This document shows, one piece after another, positions 24,041 through 36,400 of a stretch of DNA of 64,000 bases (position 1 is its first letter; each line of letters opens with the position of its first letter). This stretch comes from Sipunculus nudus (taxonomy: Eukaryota; Annelida; Sipuncula; Golfingiida; Sipunculidae): assembly GCA_026874595.1 (NCBI GenBank), contig CM049310.1:16346058-16410057 (forward strand). Direction: 5' to 3'. The notes under the pieces were generated by a model. It worked only from the letters and a program-made list of their open reading frames with translations, was not told the origin of the DNA and made no database searches. The translations under genes were made by a program, and so were the position numbers.

Positions 24041-27000
24041 TTAGACAAGCAGCGGGAGCCCACGGTGCTGGAGCCATTGAGTCAGCAAGGATTCATTCAG
24101 CTGTAGCACGGCGCTCAGTATGAACTGAAAGTTAATGTGAATTTATCTTGTAAAACAAAGACAAAATATGAGACGCAGATGACTATGATAAAATATGTGT
24201 AATTTCGCTTAATCACCTAGTATGTAACCTATAATTTACAGTAGTAATAAATAATCGTGATTGTGACACCAAATGGTTGAGATTGTGAAACGAGAATGGT
24301 TATGCCAGCCTACAAAAGTTGAATTCTCAAGCAAAATGAGTACGGAAAGCAATTTTTATTTTACCTTTATTCATTATAAATTTCGATAAAAACAGAACTG
24401 TTTTGCTAATCAGGTAAAATCACTTCATAATAAAACGAAATTTAGGAAAATATTATTATTTTATTATCTTGATAGAAAAACCGAGCGGTTATTGATAAGG
24501 GTTATTTTACTAAAAAAAACTGATTTAGGGGGTTGATTGGGCGAAAATTGACGAGCGCGGTACTTACGACACTATTAGTACAACATAGATATAATTAAAA
24601 CTAGATATGCAGTTTGAGCGTACATCGTTACACGAATTCCCCCACCATAAACCTAAGCAACCTAGACTGGGTTCGACCAGTTTCACGGTTCAAATGCATG
24701 GTTCACAGGTGATCTACAGTGTCAAGGTTGAGTGTTATATACATTTTCCTTAGTTGATATTCTGCGTCCAGACACTAGGAGGACTATCAGACAAGCGACA
24801 TTCTTACTGTAGATTGTAAGCAAACTAAGTGACAAGACCAATAATGTACCATACGCTCATATCAAATGTCCCTAACACATAAACCAATGCCACGCATCTA
24901 TGACATATATCTTAATAGTCGTTTCTAGAATTAAACCTGTTGTTTTCTGTTAAATATTTACAAATTCTAGCAATACATACCTTTATAGCTTCCTGCATAT
25001 GAGTTGTGCATATTTCAAACACTGGTAATGAAATCGTCAGCAAACACAGCTTCTCCTAGAACGAATAAATACACATTAAGACGCCGTTTATAAAAGTTCA
25101 CAAGTGACTGGAAAGTAAAGGGTGTGGGTGGTCGTGCTCAACCCAGGGTAACTGGTGCGCCAGGCGTGCTATAGAAGATCTTATAAATTACTCTTAGATG
25201 AAGAAGTACAGAGATGACAACGGTGCGCTGAATCCAGGACTGCTCTCCGATATTAGGCACAAAGAAGTAAATTTCTTTGATTTTAGTTCAAAAAAGAGGG
25301 TCCGCCCCTCAAAATCCACCCCTGTACTTGCACAGGCAAACGGTTGAGCAATCTTTGGTCTCTCTTTAGACAATGATCTCCTAAAAACAGGTGGATTTAT
25401 GAAACCGATATATCGGGTGCCCCCCCCCCCCCAATAAATAAAAAAAAAATGATAAAAAACGCCCCGATTTTTGACTCATTATATCTCAATGGTAAATGTA
25501 CCATTTCCATTGAAATATCTCATGATTTACCATACGAAAAAATGAAATATTAGAGAACAACTTACCTATTTCATCCTGTGCTCCATGTGCCCTCCATCCT
25601 CCTGTACAACTAAACTTTTTTTTCATACAGAGATGCCTCTCCGGATCTAATGATGAAATGTCCTCACACGACGAAAGTATTTTATCTTTTAATTCCTGTT
25701 CATAAATTTCCCCCTCATTCCTAGGTAAATATTTTCCTTTAGCAAAAGTATAGTCCATCGGCACAATGGTGCAGTTCACCGACTTTGAAAAGGCCACTCA
25801 ACCTTCCTGATAAATTCTGCATGGTGTGGCTCCATCCAAATATTCCTGTGTTACTTAAAGGGGCCCAATAACCTATAAAGCATATTGAGTTAACAGAAAA
25901 AATAGCTTCTTTCTTTAAAATAATCCGTACCTCTTAAAATATTGCCTTGAAACCGTTTGTTTACTCCTGTAAACGAGTGTTAAAAACAATGAACCGTGCG
26001 CATTCGTAGGTGTCAACATAAACACAATGCGTCGGGCCATGTGCTGCGCGGAGCCACAGCACGTGCCAATCAGGAGATGCCATATCTGACAGGGCCCAAA
26101 AAATGTAATACATATTCCCACCGGCTGTAACACTGCGTGCTGCCCTCTTAATCGGACCTCCGTCCTTGTTATGGTGAACAGACTGTGCTTACAAACACGA
26201 GGGGCTATAACAAGGTGTTAAACAGTCGCATACGAGGAATGGTTTTGCTCGGAAACGTTTGTATAATGCATAACTGAACTGACAGTGTGAAAAAATAGGA
26301 ATAATATTACTCCTGATTATGTCCATTTAACTAGGATCGCAAGGGGCATCATCTTGTTGAAAAACATAATTATTTCTTCGATAAAGTCTCCCACAGTTAT
26401 AGGGCAGATAATCATCAAACAAATTAATGTAGTTTTCGCTATTAACTTTGACTCTCTCTTAGTGACAATTAAATGAATGTCTTTCTGCCTTAGAAACTTC
26501 AGCTAAACTAGTACTTTTTTAAACGAGAAGTCTCATGATAGAGGCTAGACGATTGAATTCCAGGTTTTCTTTTACCATAGAATCGTTCTGTCGGTTTTTT
26601 TTCTAGGTTAAAGTCCTTCTCGTCCGTTAAGTTGATTCTTCTAACATCTGTGGCTGAGTAATGGTCGTTTAAATTTCGAAATTTTGGTCTCTACTTGATA
26701 TCGTTTTCCTTAATAATGGCTAAAAGTTGTTTACCATTCTTATCAGAGAAGATTTGCTAACCCGCATGTCACCGGCAATTTCTCTGTAAGTTTATGTTCA
26801 GGGGCGTATTCATAGGGGGGCGCAAAGGGGCGCGCGCCCCCCTAAAATTCTGCTTACACTTATACCAGTCAACTACTGGCAAGTGTTATGTTTGTTAACT
26901 TAAATTTATTTAATGTTATTATAATTTAGTATGCACATACATAGATATAAAATATGGCGTTTTAAGTAAAAAAAAATATTTTCGTTTTTCTCTATGCGCG

Positions 27001-27073
27001 GTTATGGTTATGTTATTCCCATATGGAAAACAAAGCAGACAAACAAGAAAGATCTTGTCTATAATGTAAAAAT

Positions 27074-27115
<42 letters not shown>

Positions 27116-27999
27116 TATATAATAATGTATATTTATTATCAGTTCTAAAGGTTCCTATTGACCTAAAGAGAAACAAGTTTTGTTGTATTCGTTGAAATTT
27201 TGTGAAGAAAGAACAAAAGCTTAGCAAGATATTCTTCCTAATGTAAATGTAAAGAGTGTCAGACTCTGAAAATTTCTAAAAAAAAAAAAATCTACACAGT
27301 AAAGGGATTATATACTTACACATTTTTCTCATGTTTTTTACTATTTCTCTTTTCTATTTTGTTTGTGTGCAGAAGTGAAGTCTCCAAACCCTGTGATTGT
27401 TCTGTAACATGATGGTGGATGGCCAAAAAATGTTAAAAATCCATGCAAGCTATTTGAACTTTCACTGGACGCTTGCTAGCATCATTTTTAAAATTTACCC
27501 TGGAATACACCACGAGACTTTATGAAAGTTTCTTGAGACTGGGGTAATTAAAATCACCTCTAAATACCCAGCCACTGTCACTGGAGCCAGATGGCCAGGC
27601 TTTATGTCAGGAGCTGCATTTTCAATTATAATATAAACCTGAAAATGATATGCAAATAACAGTCAATGAGTATTTTTCACTTCTAATATTTCTTGTGTTT
27701 ATGTACTTAAATTACCTCAGGTCAGACTATCTTTATTTCTTTTAAAACTCCAACTGGCTACAGTTTTATTTTTATTTCTGCAAAAATAATTTATCTACGA
27801 AAACCTATATTATGGAATTCATTATCAGAAGCTCTACATGAATCGATGTAGTATCCCTTGACAGATTCAGTGACATATAACAGTTTATCCATTTCGGTTC
27901 TTTTTACATTTGTGCTGACCATCTTCTGCTTAAAAGTTACAATTAAGTTACAACACTACACTTATTGATGCAGGTATTTTTCTGTTGTTCAAATAATGC

Positions 28000-28062
<63 letters not shown>

Positions 28063-28191
28063 CTGGAGAAAAACAACACTGTTAATTCACAACAGTCTGT
28101 TTCACGGGGTGCGACCCGATCATCAGGTGAATGTGGTTAGAATGAAGCTAACGGCATGGTTTGAAAAGCCGAGACTTTACGAGATTACGAG

Positions 28192-28257
<66 letters not shown>

Positions 28258-28449
28258 TGAGGTTCCCACGGTTAAAATTTAAACAACTTGAACTAGATAC
28301 CTTACAAAATTACATTATTTAGCACGAACTAACAATATTTGATATGTTTAGTAGGAGACAATTTAACAGCCACGCAGTGTGTTCAGACAAGTTTAAATAT
28401 GATTGCTTCCTACTAATAGGGCTTTGTGGAATATCAATATAATTTTAAA

Positions 28450-28507
<58 letters not shown>

Positions 28508-31500
28508 CATGTTTAAAAGACGCAGAACAGCCCCCTTTCCCGACTTTTGGGCTGCGCCCCCTCTATTTTCAAATCCTGTATACGCCACAGATGTGTCCCG
28601 GAGTTATCCTCTTGTGACTGAAATAAGTCCTCCATGCAGGCAGTGACGTCTTCAGAGCATGCAGTCCTTGGTCTCCTAATACCTGATTTTGAACATACTG
28701 AGGCCGTGTTTCGTATATTTACTTTTAATCTATTGACAGTGCGATGATCCCATCCTTTCCCATACAAACCATCTACCACACCAACCCTTTCACTTAATAA
28801 TAATTAATGTTGCCCTTATCACTCACGCTCAAACCATGACTAAACTTTCCCAATGGAAACTTTGGACTGAACTAATCCTAAATGCAAATAGCAATTGAAA
28901 AATAAGGAAACTTGACATCCAGGCAGGATATTTTTAGACTAAAACTGATCTACAGATGCCAACACCTGAAGCAGACATGCGCATGGTAGTGCCATGCATG
29001 CGTCATTTCACGTAGACCAACTTTGATACTGCATATTTCGTATGCTTAATTTAATTCAAGGATACTCGCATAACTCGTCTGAAATTCGAGTTCTTCTTTG
29101 AAATTAAAAAGGTTGTAGATAATATGTTACACCATCAGAAATTTAAATGAAATTGGTACATTTACCACTGAGGAATGACGAGTTTGGTTGTTGTTTTTTT
29201 AATTCTGATATAGGATTGTAAGATTATTATTTATTATTTAATAATATTAGTTATAGTCTGTTCCATGAGTGGGTGCCCATTGATCTACGGTGATTATTCT
29301 CATTAATTTTCATATTATCACAAAGTTTGACATTAAAATTAACGAGGGTCTCACCTGAGATCATAAAAGAACCAACATTTATATTATGCGAAGGTCTGGT
29401 GCTTCCCAGTCATCTTAAGTCACGTGATATATCTTCTGTCATGGGAAGCTAACCTCACTTTGAGAGTTATATTTTTGAATATCTATGACAATAAACCAAT
29501 CGGCACCTTTTAATTATATTTCTTGATGTGACAAAAGATCTTGACATTTAAAGTATGAGTGAGATGTTGTGAGAGTAAGACTTTTTTTCATATATTTATT
29601 TTATTGCATTTCTAAAATGGTTCAAAATGTTTTTCATTTAAAAAAAGTTAATTAGGTCTATGCCTCTTTCCTTCCTTTCACTTTTTGTGGAACTTATCCA
29701 CTAATTTATGGATATATTTCAGAATTTCAATGGGCGACTCTTATTAAAATAAACTATGATAATGGTATAAAATGAGGTTTTTTTATATTGACATACCTTA
29801 GGGTGAGTCATGGAGCCAACGTCGTATTTACAAAGCGTCTTCAGTTTCTCGAGTGCTGCGTCTATCCTTGTGCTCTGGGCTATAGTAGGTCTCAGTCCTT
29901 TAGTCTCCTCCTGTAACGCCTCAAACCTAGACCAAATGCAGGACAAATATGTTACATCTAATAACTATAGTTACCACTGGCACAGTGTTAAATATTATGG
30001 GAACATACAGAAAACAGTTTTATAGATAATTGTATAACACGGTATTCATGGATTATTCGTGAACCATTAGGCCTACTATATAGTCTGTTCCGACAGTAGG
30101 TGCCCATTGAAATTTGGTGATTAATCACATTCACTTAAATATTTTCACACAGTTTGACACTTAAACTGATGAATTACCATAGGCCTAAATTGAAATGAAA
30201 AACTTAATAAGAAAAACCAACATCTATATTTTGCAATCTTCTAGTTCTTTTTACTTTGTGGTCAAGTGACATAGTATAGTGTCTGTCATGTGTTGGCAGC
30301 CTCACTTTGAAAGTTAATTTTTTATAGAATATCTTTGACACTAAACAACCAGTCAGCAGCTTTTAAATTTAGTTGTTTGAACATGTGACCAGTGACCCTG
30401 GCCTTCATCAGTCTGGTCGAGATGTTGTAAAAAATATACTGCTTTTTTCAGGTATTGATTTAAATGAATTTCTTACATATCGTGGAAGGTATATGGTTTT
30501 GGTTTCATTCTAATTAATTAGGCCTATGCTTCATTCCTCAACTGTAGCTTCTTAGAAAATTATGAAAAGATTTTCAAATTTCAAAAGGCACCTCATTGTG
30601 GAAGTATGATAAACACCTTGCACATCAAATCTCATTTTCATTTTAAATTAAATATTCGTTCTGCGACAAGCTATGTCATACTGCTTTGCTGAGAGGATAT
30701 CTTAATCTAAATGTCTCTGTAAATTAAGTAAAACTATAACAGTAAAATTCCCTTAGATATACCTTAGTTTGTCCCTGACAAGATATGTTATTGTCAGATG
30801 TTCCTTGGGCTGTTTTTCTTCCTCTCCACAAAAAACAAGTGCAACTTGGGTCATGACGCTAAGCTGACTAAGAAGACATTCACAAAACGAATGTTAGCAT
30901 CTGAATGCCAAATTTTGTAGGTGGAATCCCCGGTCAACTGAAGCTTAGCTTCGAGGATATGGGTAACAGAAACCCGATTTCAGTTTTCAAGGGAAATTTT
31001 TCAGGGTCCTTCCTGGATGTGATGTTGGAAGATATTAGGTCCAATGGTAACGATTTGTGCCCTGTAAACGGACAATTGCTGCTTTGAAGGTCTCAAAAAT
31101 GGAGGAAAAATGCGTAAAAAATTGAAAATAAAACAGGAAATGATGAAACACTCCATGATCAATATGCATACAAAGAATCATGGTGATCAATGCATTAGTT
31201 CTTCAGGTATAGGAGTTTTGTATCAAAATTTTAATTATCCTGGCGGAGGGGTTGGGGGGATGTTAACAGAGACCTTTTTACTGGTTTCCCAGGAGATTTT
31301 GTTATGGATCTCCTTGGATGTCAAGTTAGAAGATTCTAGGTCCAGTGGTTACGATTTGTGCCCTAATAACGGACAGACAGACAGACAGACGGACGATTGA
31401 CAGGGAGTGATTGCTAAAGCTCAGATGACATTCAGTTAGCTGAGCTAAAAACTGACCATAGATGTCAAATAATCAAACTTATACGTACCATGTGATTTTC

Positions 31501-33391
31501 TCGTCCTGCATGACGACGTCAGGGTCATAACTTATCTCACGTGACACGTGATCTAGAATGCGGCCTTGAACCTCCCAGAGAGGGTGAAGGTGACTTAATG
31601 ACTGCAGCACCCTGGCGCATTTAGTCCCTTTCTCTCTAAAATGTCACATACATTGAGAAATGTTAGTAGTTAATGTTATAGGGGGCACTACCTGAAGCTC
31701 GCATTTTTGTATCAGTCACATCATCGAGAGAACAAGAAAATTTTGTAAAACATCTGATCGTTAAATTTTGCGATCGGCCCTTAAAAGCTCTAAAGTGTCA
31801 ATAAAAACGATGTAAACGTCATATCAATGTATGTATATATGCTTTTGGAAATTGATACATACAATGACTACAAGAAATGTTGTTAAAAGCTGATGCCATT
31901 TGAAAGTATTTTGTTATTGGCAGCGGGCGCTCGACAAAGGATTTAATTAAAAGAGGAAAAACTAGGCTAATGTGGGAAAACTAGGCTATATCCGGGCCTA
32001 TTTCAAGGCATTCAAGTGGCTGCTGCTATCTACTGGTTGAACTCACAACTATATCTCTTTTAAAATTTACAAAACAACATTGCTCACGAATGATAATTTT
32101 GTGTCACATGCTACGTACGTACCTATGTATCGCAGTGAGACAGAAAAGAATCACACGAAAAACTGGTAGGCATCTTGACATAGGTCTCCTACCTTTCTAT
32201 TTTAGCTATGGCCATCATTGTCTCTTTTCTGATCTTTTCTTTATTCTTCCTCTCGCAGGCGATGAAATCTTCCAACGTAAAGGGTTTCTTGGTATCACAC
32301 TCGTTTTTAGTCTCATCGCTGAAAATATAGACAAGAAAAACACACATTCACACACATACACATGCGCGCAATAACACAATTTTCACACATTCACACAAAT
32401 GCACGTTATTATAAATCGTAATAGTAATGTGTTTTGATTCATGAATAGGCAGAAAGTTGAATAGCTGTTAAAGATCCTGGCAATAGTGAATAGGTGCGGG
32501 TTTTGCCTCAACCGTGCATGCGCAGATAATATTCCGGAAGTTTCATTGTTAAAAAAAAGAAGCGCTGAGTATTATCCAAGAGGATGTGTAGTCTCCTAAA
32601 TTATGAAGATTGTGAAACAATTACAATACATAGACAATCAGGACTTGTATGCGTTACCTTACCTGCATTCCGCGGGTTTGTCCCGTCCACTTTGCTTATT
32701 TGTTGACTTATTTTCACCTGTGTTGTTCCATGGACAATGTTTCCTTTAAAAACAGAAATGAAGAGGTACTAATGACAAAGCAAGCAATACAGAGTTTAAC
32801 ATATTCATTATTGTAACTACGTATACAAATAAAATGACCTATCGGGGACCGCAAGTATGTCGTGTAAGGGTAAACGATCACATGATTCCTGCCTTGGTGT
32901 CCACCATCATGCGATAACAACAGGGAAAGGGATGGCGGTTGCTAAGAATATCTTTTACTCCTGACAGATAACAAAATGCGTACTTGGCCAAATGACATTA
33001 TTTATCATGTTTATATTGGTCTTGAATAAAAGTTATATGCAGCAGACGAGAGCATCAAACCTTAAAGGAATTACGTAAAAATCTCAATTCTGCTAGCATT
33101 CTGTTATCCATGCAATCCTAGGGATTTGCTCCTCAGGCACAATGAAACAGCTTATCTTTATAAAATAAATATGACCATGTGGTCTTAAACGGTATAAACT
33201 AAAAAGATTTGGTTATACACGGTTAACCCTATAAATAGGAACTGACTTGAATAGGGTACGTGTTCTCCCGCATCCTGCCGTCATCAAGTCGTCCCAGGTC
33301 TGCAGTTTTCTGGAAATAGAATCCTGGCCCCTCAACATGCTTATCAAATTCTTCGTTTTTCTGGTAAAAAAATATAAATTATATATATATA

Positions 33392-33428
<37 letters not shown>

Positions 33429-36400
33429 TTATTCATAAGGGGTCGATTATATCGATGATTGGTCGTTTTCTATCACAATCGATTAGATGATTGCATTTTT
33501 GCATAATCGATCATAAACGATTATGTATTCACATCCAAAAATTAAAATTATCCCGATAAAATATTTTTATTCTATTAGTGGTAAAAGTAAGACGGGTCAC
33601 ATAACAGCGAACAGCATTAAAACGTTACCTTGTGCAACGAATACGTGTCGATGACCCAGCCATAATCTTGACCTGTCAGCGTGTATGTGAGCTATGTATA
33701 TGAGCTAGAAAAAGGTATGAGAATCATTTAAATGCATTAACTGAAATTAATCAATTATTGTCCCCCTGTTTTCGATTCTACACAGTCCTACCTTCCCATG
33801 AGGACGTTCTTGCTGATCACGAGGAACTTTTTGTTATTACTTGTCGTCTCACTGGACGAGGCCGTCCCCGGCGCGCTGGGCTGGAACTTCCTGCTGGTGT
33901 CTTTATGCAACGTGGTTGCTTTGGAAACCGAAATCACGGCACTTGATCTTCTGAAGGACACCCGAGTCTTTATATCCAATCGGGAAATTTCTGAACCATT
34001 CGAATGCATCCGACTGCTTCTTCTGAGAGAAAATGCGAAGTATATATTTCGCAGTATTTCTTGTTTATTTATTAATAATGTTATGTCACAAGTTGTTACT
34101 GATACGTGCTTAACACGCTTACTATGGTTGGCTTTTTGCCCGGAAAGGTTTCGAATTCGCGATATTCACGATGGGAAAATTATCGCGAGAGTAAAGCCTT
34201 CGTGAATAAGACGCCACATCTGACATGTGAACAGTCATTTATTCCACAGCCTTAATGGCATCTCACGTATATATTGTGCCAGTAGCGTCAGTATTTGTAT
34301 AAATATTATGTTAACCGTAATTCAAAGATTGATTATTTGAATAATATTAATTCTTTATATATCTGCCACTGTGGATGAAGTATTTCCACCTGTTCGCTGT
34401 TCAATTAGCTCCTCTTACAATAGTTGAGATTTCTGGAGCAATTATAGTTACTTGATATAATTATGGTGATTTACACTGTTTAAGTTAATGTATGATAAGT
34501 GCGAAAATGTAATCCTCCGGACACAATGAAGAAGTGAAAATCGCGAATATTTAACCTCGCGAATTTGAAGCCACCCAAAGGATTTATTGTACTGTACAAA
34601 ACATCAAGTTGGGCTATAAAAGGGGGTCCAAGGAAGTTTTTTTTTTTTTTTGGGGGGGGGGGGGGGGACTCTCACCAGATCCATCATTGAAAATGTAGCA
34701 CAGTATAATCAAGTCATTGGATATATACGGAAGCTAAATTTTTTTAGTATGGGTAGCTATGTTTTGTAGTAAGAAGAGGAACTTAACCATCTTATTGGTT
34801 GACTACAGTATTACTTCAGAAGATTGGAATTGTTATAAAATCCTTTGTATAATCGCTATGTATACGCACTGGCTCATCATCATGCTCATCCTTCTGTTAT
34901 AAACTGATGCTGGCGGGGAGCTCCTAAGTGACGTCACTACATCTGATGTCAAAGGTAGCTGTTCAAAATAAATTAAATAAATAAAATGTAGTGTAAAGTT
35001 ATTGAAATTCCTTTGGATAATTACAGAACTGAATTTGTGTTTGTCTTATTAAATGTTTATTTGATTTGTACAAAAATAGATTAAGTATACCAGCATAATT
35101 TATTTTTAGAATGACTCACCATAACAATTACAATAAGGGGCTCAAACTGAGCATAATCAGCGGGTTTTCAGTATTGTGGACCTCGACATTTAAAACTATT
35201 TAACTGTTATAACTGTATAAAATTGTGTACATATTAAGCGCTGTACATTCGCTTTTAATTTTGAAAATAATATTCGTAATTTTTCTTCATTGTCAAACCT
35301 GTCAAATTGCAACTAGCATAGTACCTTTTGGGGAGAAGAAGGAAGACACGCTAGCGTAAGGCAGAATTTTCTCTTTTCGCCTAGCATTAAAAATTATAAA
35401 AATTACAAAAAAAAAAGAATTCAGTGAAATTATGTTTGGGTTTCTTGGCACATTCTTAGAGGAAACTAAGTAATTCCGCGAATTTTTGTAATTTCTGCAG
35501 TCTAGCCCTAGCCTATTCAACCTGCGACATTCATATTACTTAAGTCTGTGGCAACGCGTTCAGAGACCTTAATTAAGCCACCCGTACTTGCGTTTGTTTC
35601 ATCAATAATGAACCAGGCAAATGAACCAATCAAATGACTCGCGTGCACATGTTCTGTGCGGACGTCTACTGCAATGTTTCGGTAAAACATTTAGCATTGC
35701 TGGAAAGGCATCGCGAAATTGACCGATCAAAGAAAGCAATACAAATCTTCCCGTTTAAGGTACACGTGTTCTTGCTCAGACGGCTTGTAACTGGTGTATT
35801 ATTTGCCTTTTGTTCGTTGAATTTCGTCAGTTTTCATTTTGGTCCGAACATTTTGCAGGATTGTTCATCATTCATGAAATAGACACCACAGCGTTTCGCT
35901 GAATCAAGGTCTGTGAAAGTGTAGACATAGACTAGGTAGTATAAATATTCATTCATGCAGAAACGGGATGACTGTGACAGGAATGAAGCTGTGTGGAGCA
36001 GAGAGACCTCTGGTTGGTTTGTAAGCCACCGACCTACCTTAGAACGTAGTTGTTTACTCTTCATGTTGAGCAAGGATACCAACAATATGTTGATACAGTC
36101 AAGCTTGCTGAGGAAGGCTTGTATCTTGCGGCTGTATTTACGGCTGCGAGAAACAAGAACGACAGAGTAAGATTTAATTTTTGTTAGCTGTACAATGATC
36201 CTAAGTTTTCTCTTTTTTTTATCATATATTTCCTTACATTTTCGTTTTGCTGTATGAAAAGCCATTTCAAATTATCGTGAGTTCCAAATTTAAAAAGGTG
36301 CTTGTGTTGCTATATCAATAACTTATATTAAGTGATCTTGAGCAATATGTAGTTCCAACGCCATAAAAAGTGAGCAAAATGAGTTATACTCTCGAGGTCC

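Larger units (their letters stand above)
26799..28590. mobile_element. Degenerate hAT-like insertion splitting the mariner relic
   Basis: The left end 'caggggcgtattcatagggg' and the right end, which read inward is 'ctgtggcgtatacagg' then 'gggggcgcagccc', resemble hAT terminal repeats (CAGGGGCG...). They fall exactly where the transposase reading is interrupted, after SGTHL and before REIAGDM. No 8-bp target duplication is obvious, and no transposase is visible inside. Assignment to hAT is tentative. Confidence 0.4.

Noticed and set aside
28426-28617. Open frame through a TA microsatellite
   Set aside because: The frame exists only because (TA)n encodes Ile-Tyr repeats. It is not a gene.
33630-33712. 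Possible extra exon between exons 8 and 9 of copy B (frame GQDYGWVIDTYSLHK), with a weak counterpart at 16526-16574 in copy A
   Set aside because: Splice phases would break the frame in both copies, while direct joining of exon 8 to exon 9 is in phase in both. Similarity between the two candidates is weak.
35634-36265. Overlapping open frames on both strands
   Set aside because: Only 36038-36143 (minus) is a real exon, exon 6 of copy B. The remainder has no paralogous counterpart in copy A.
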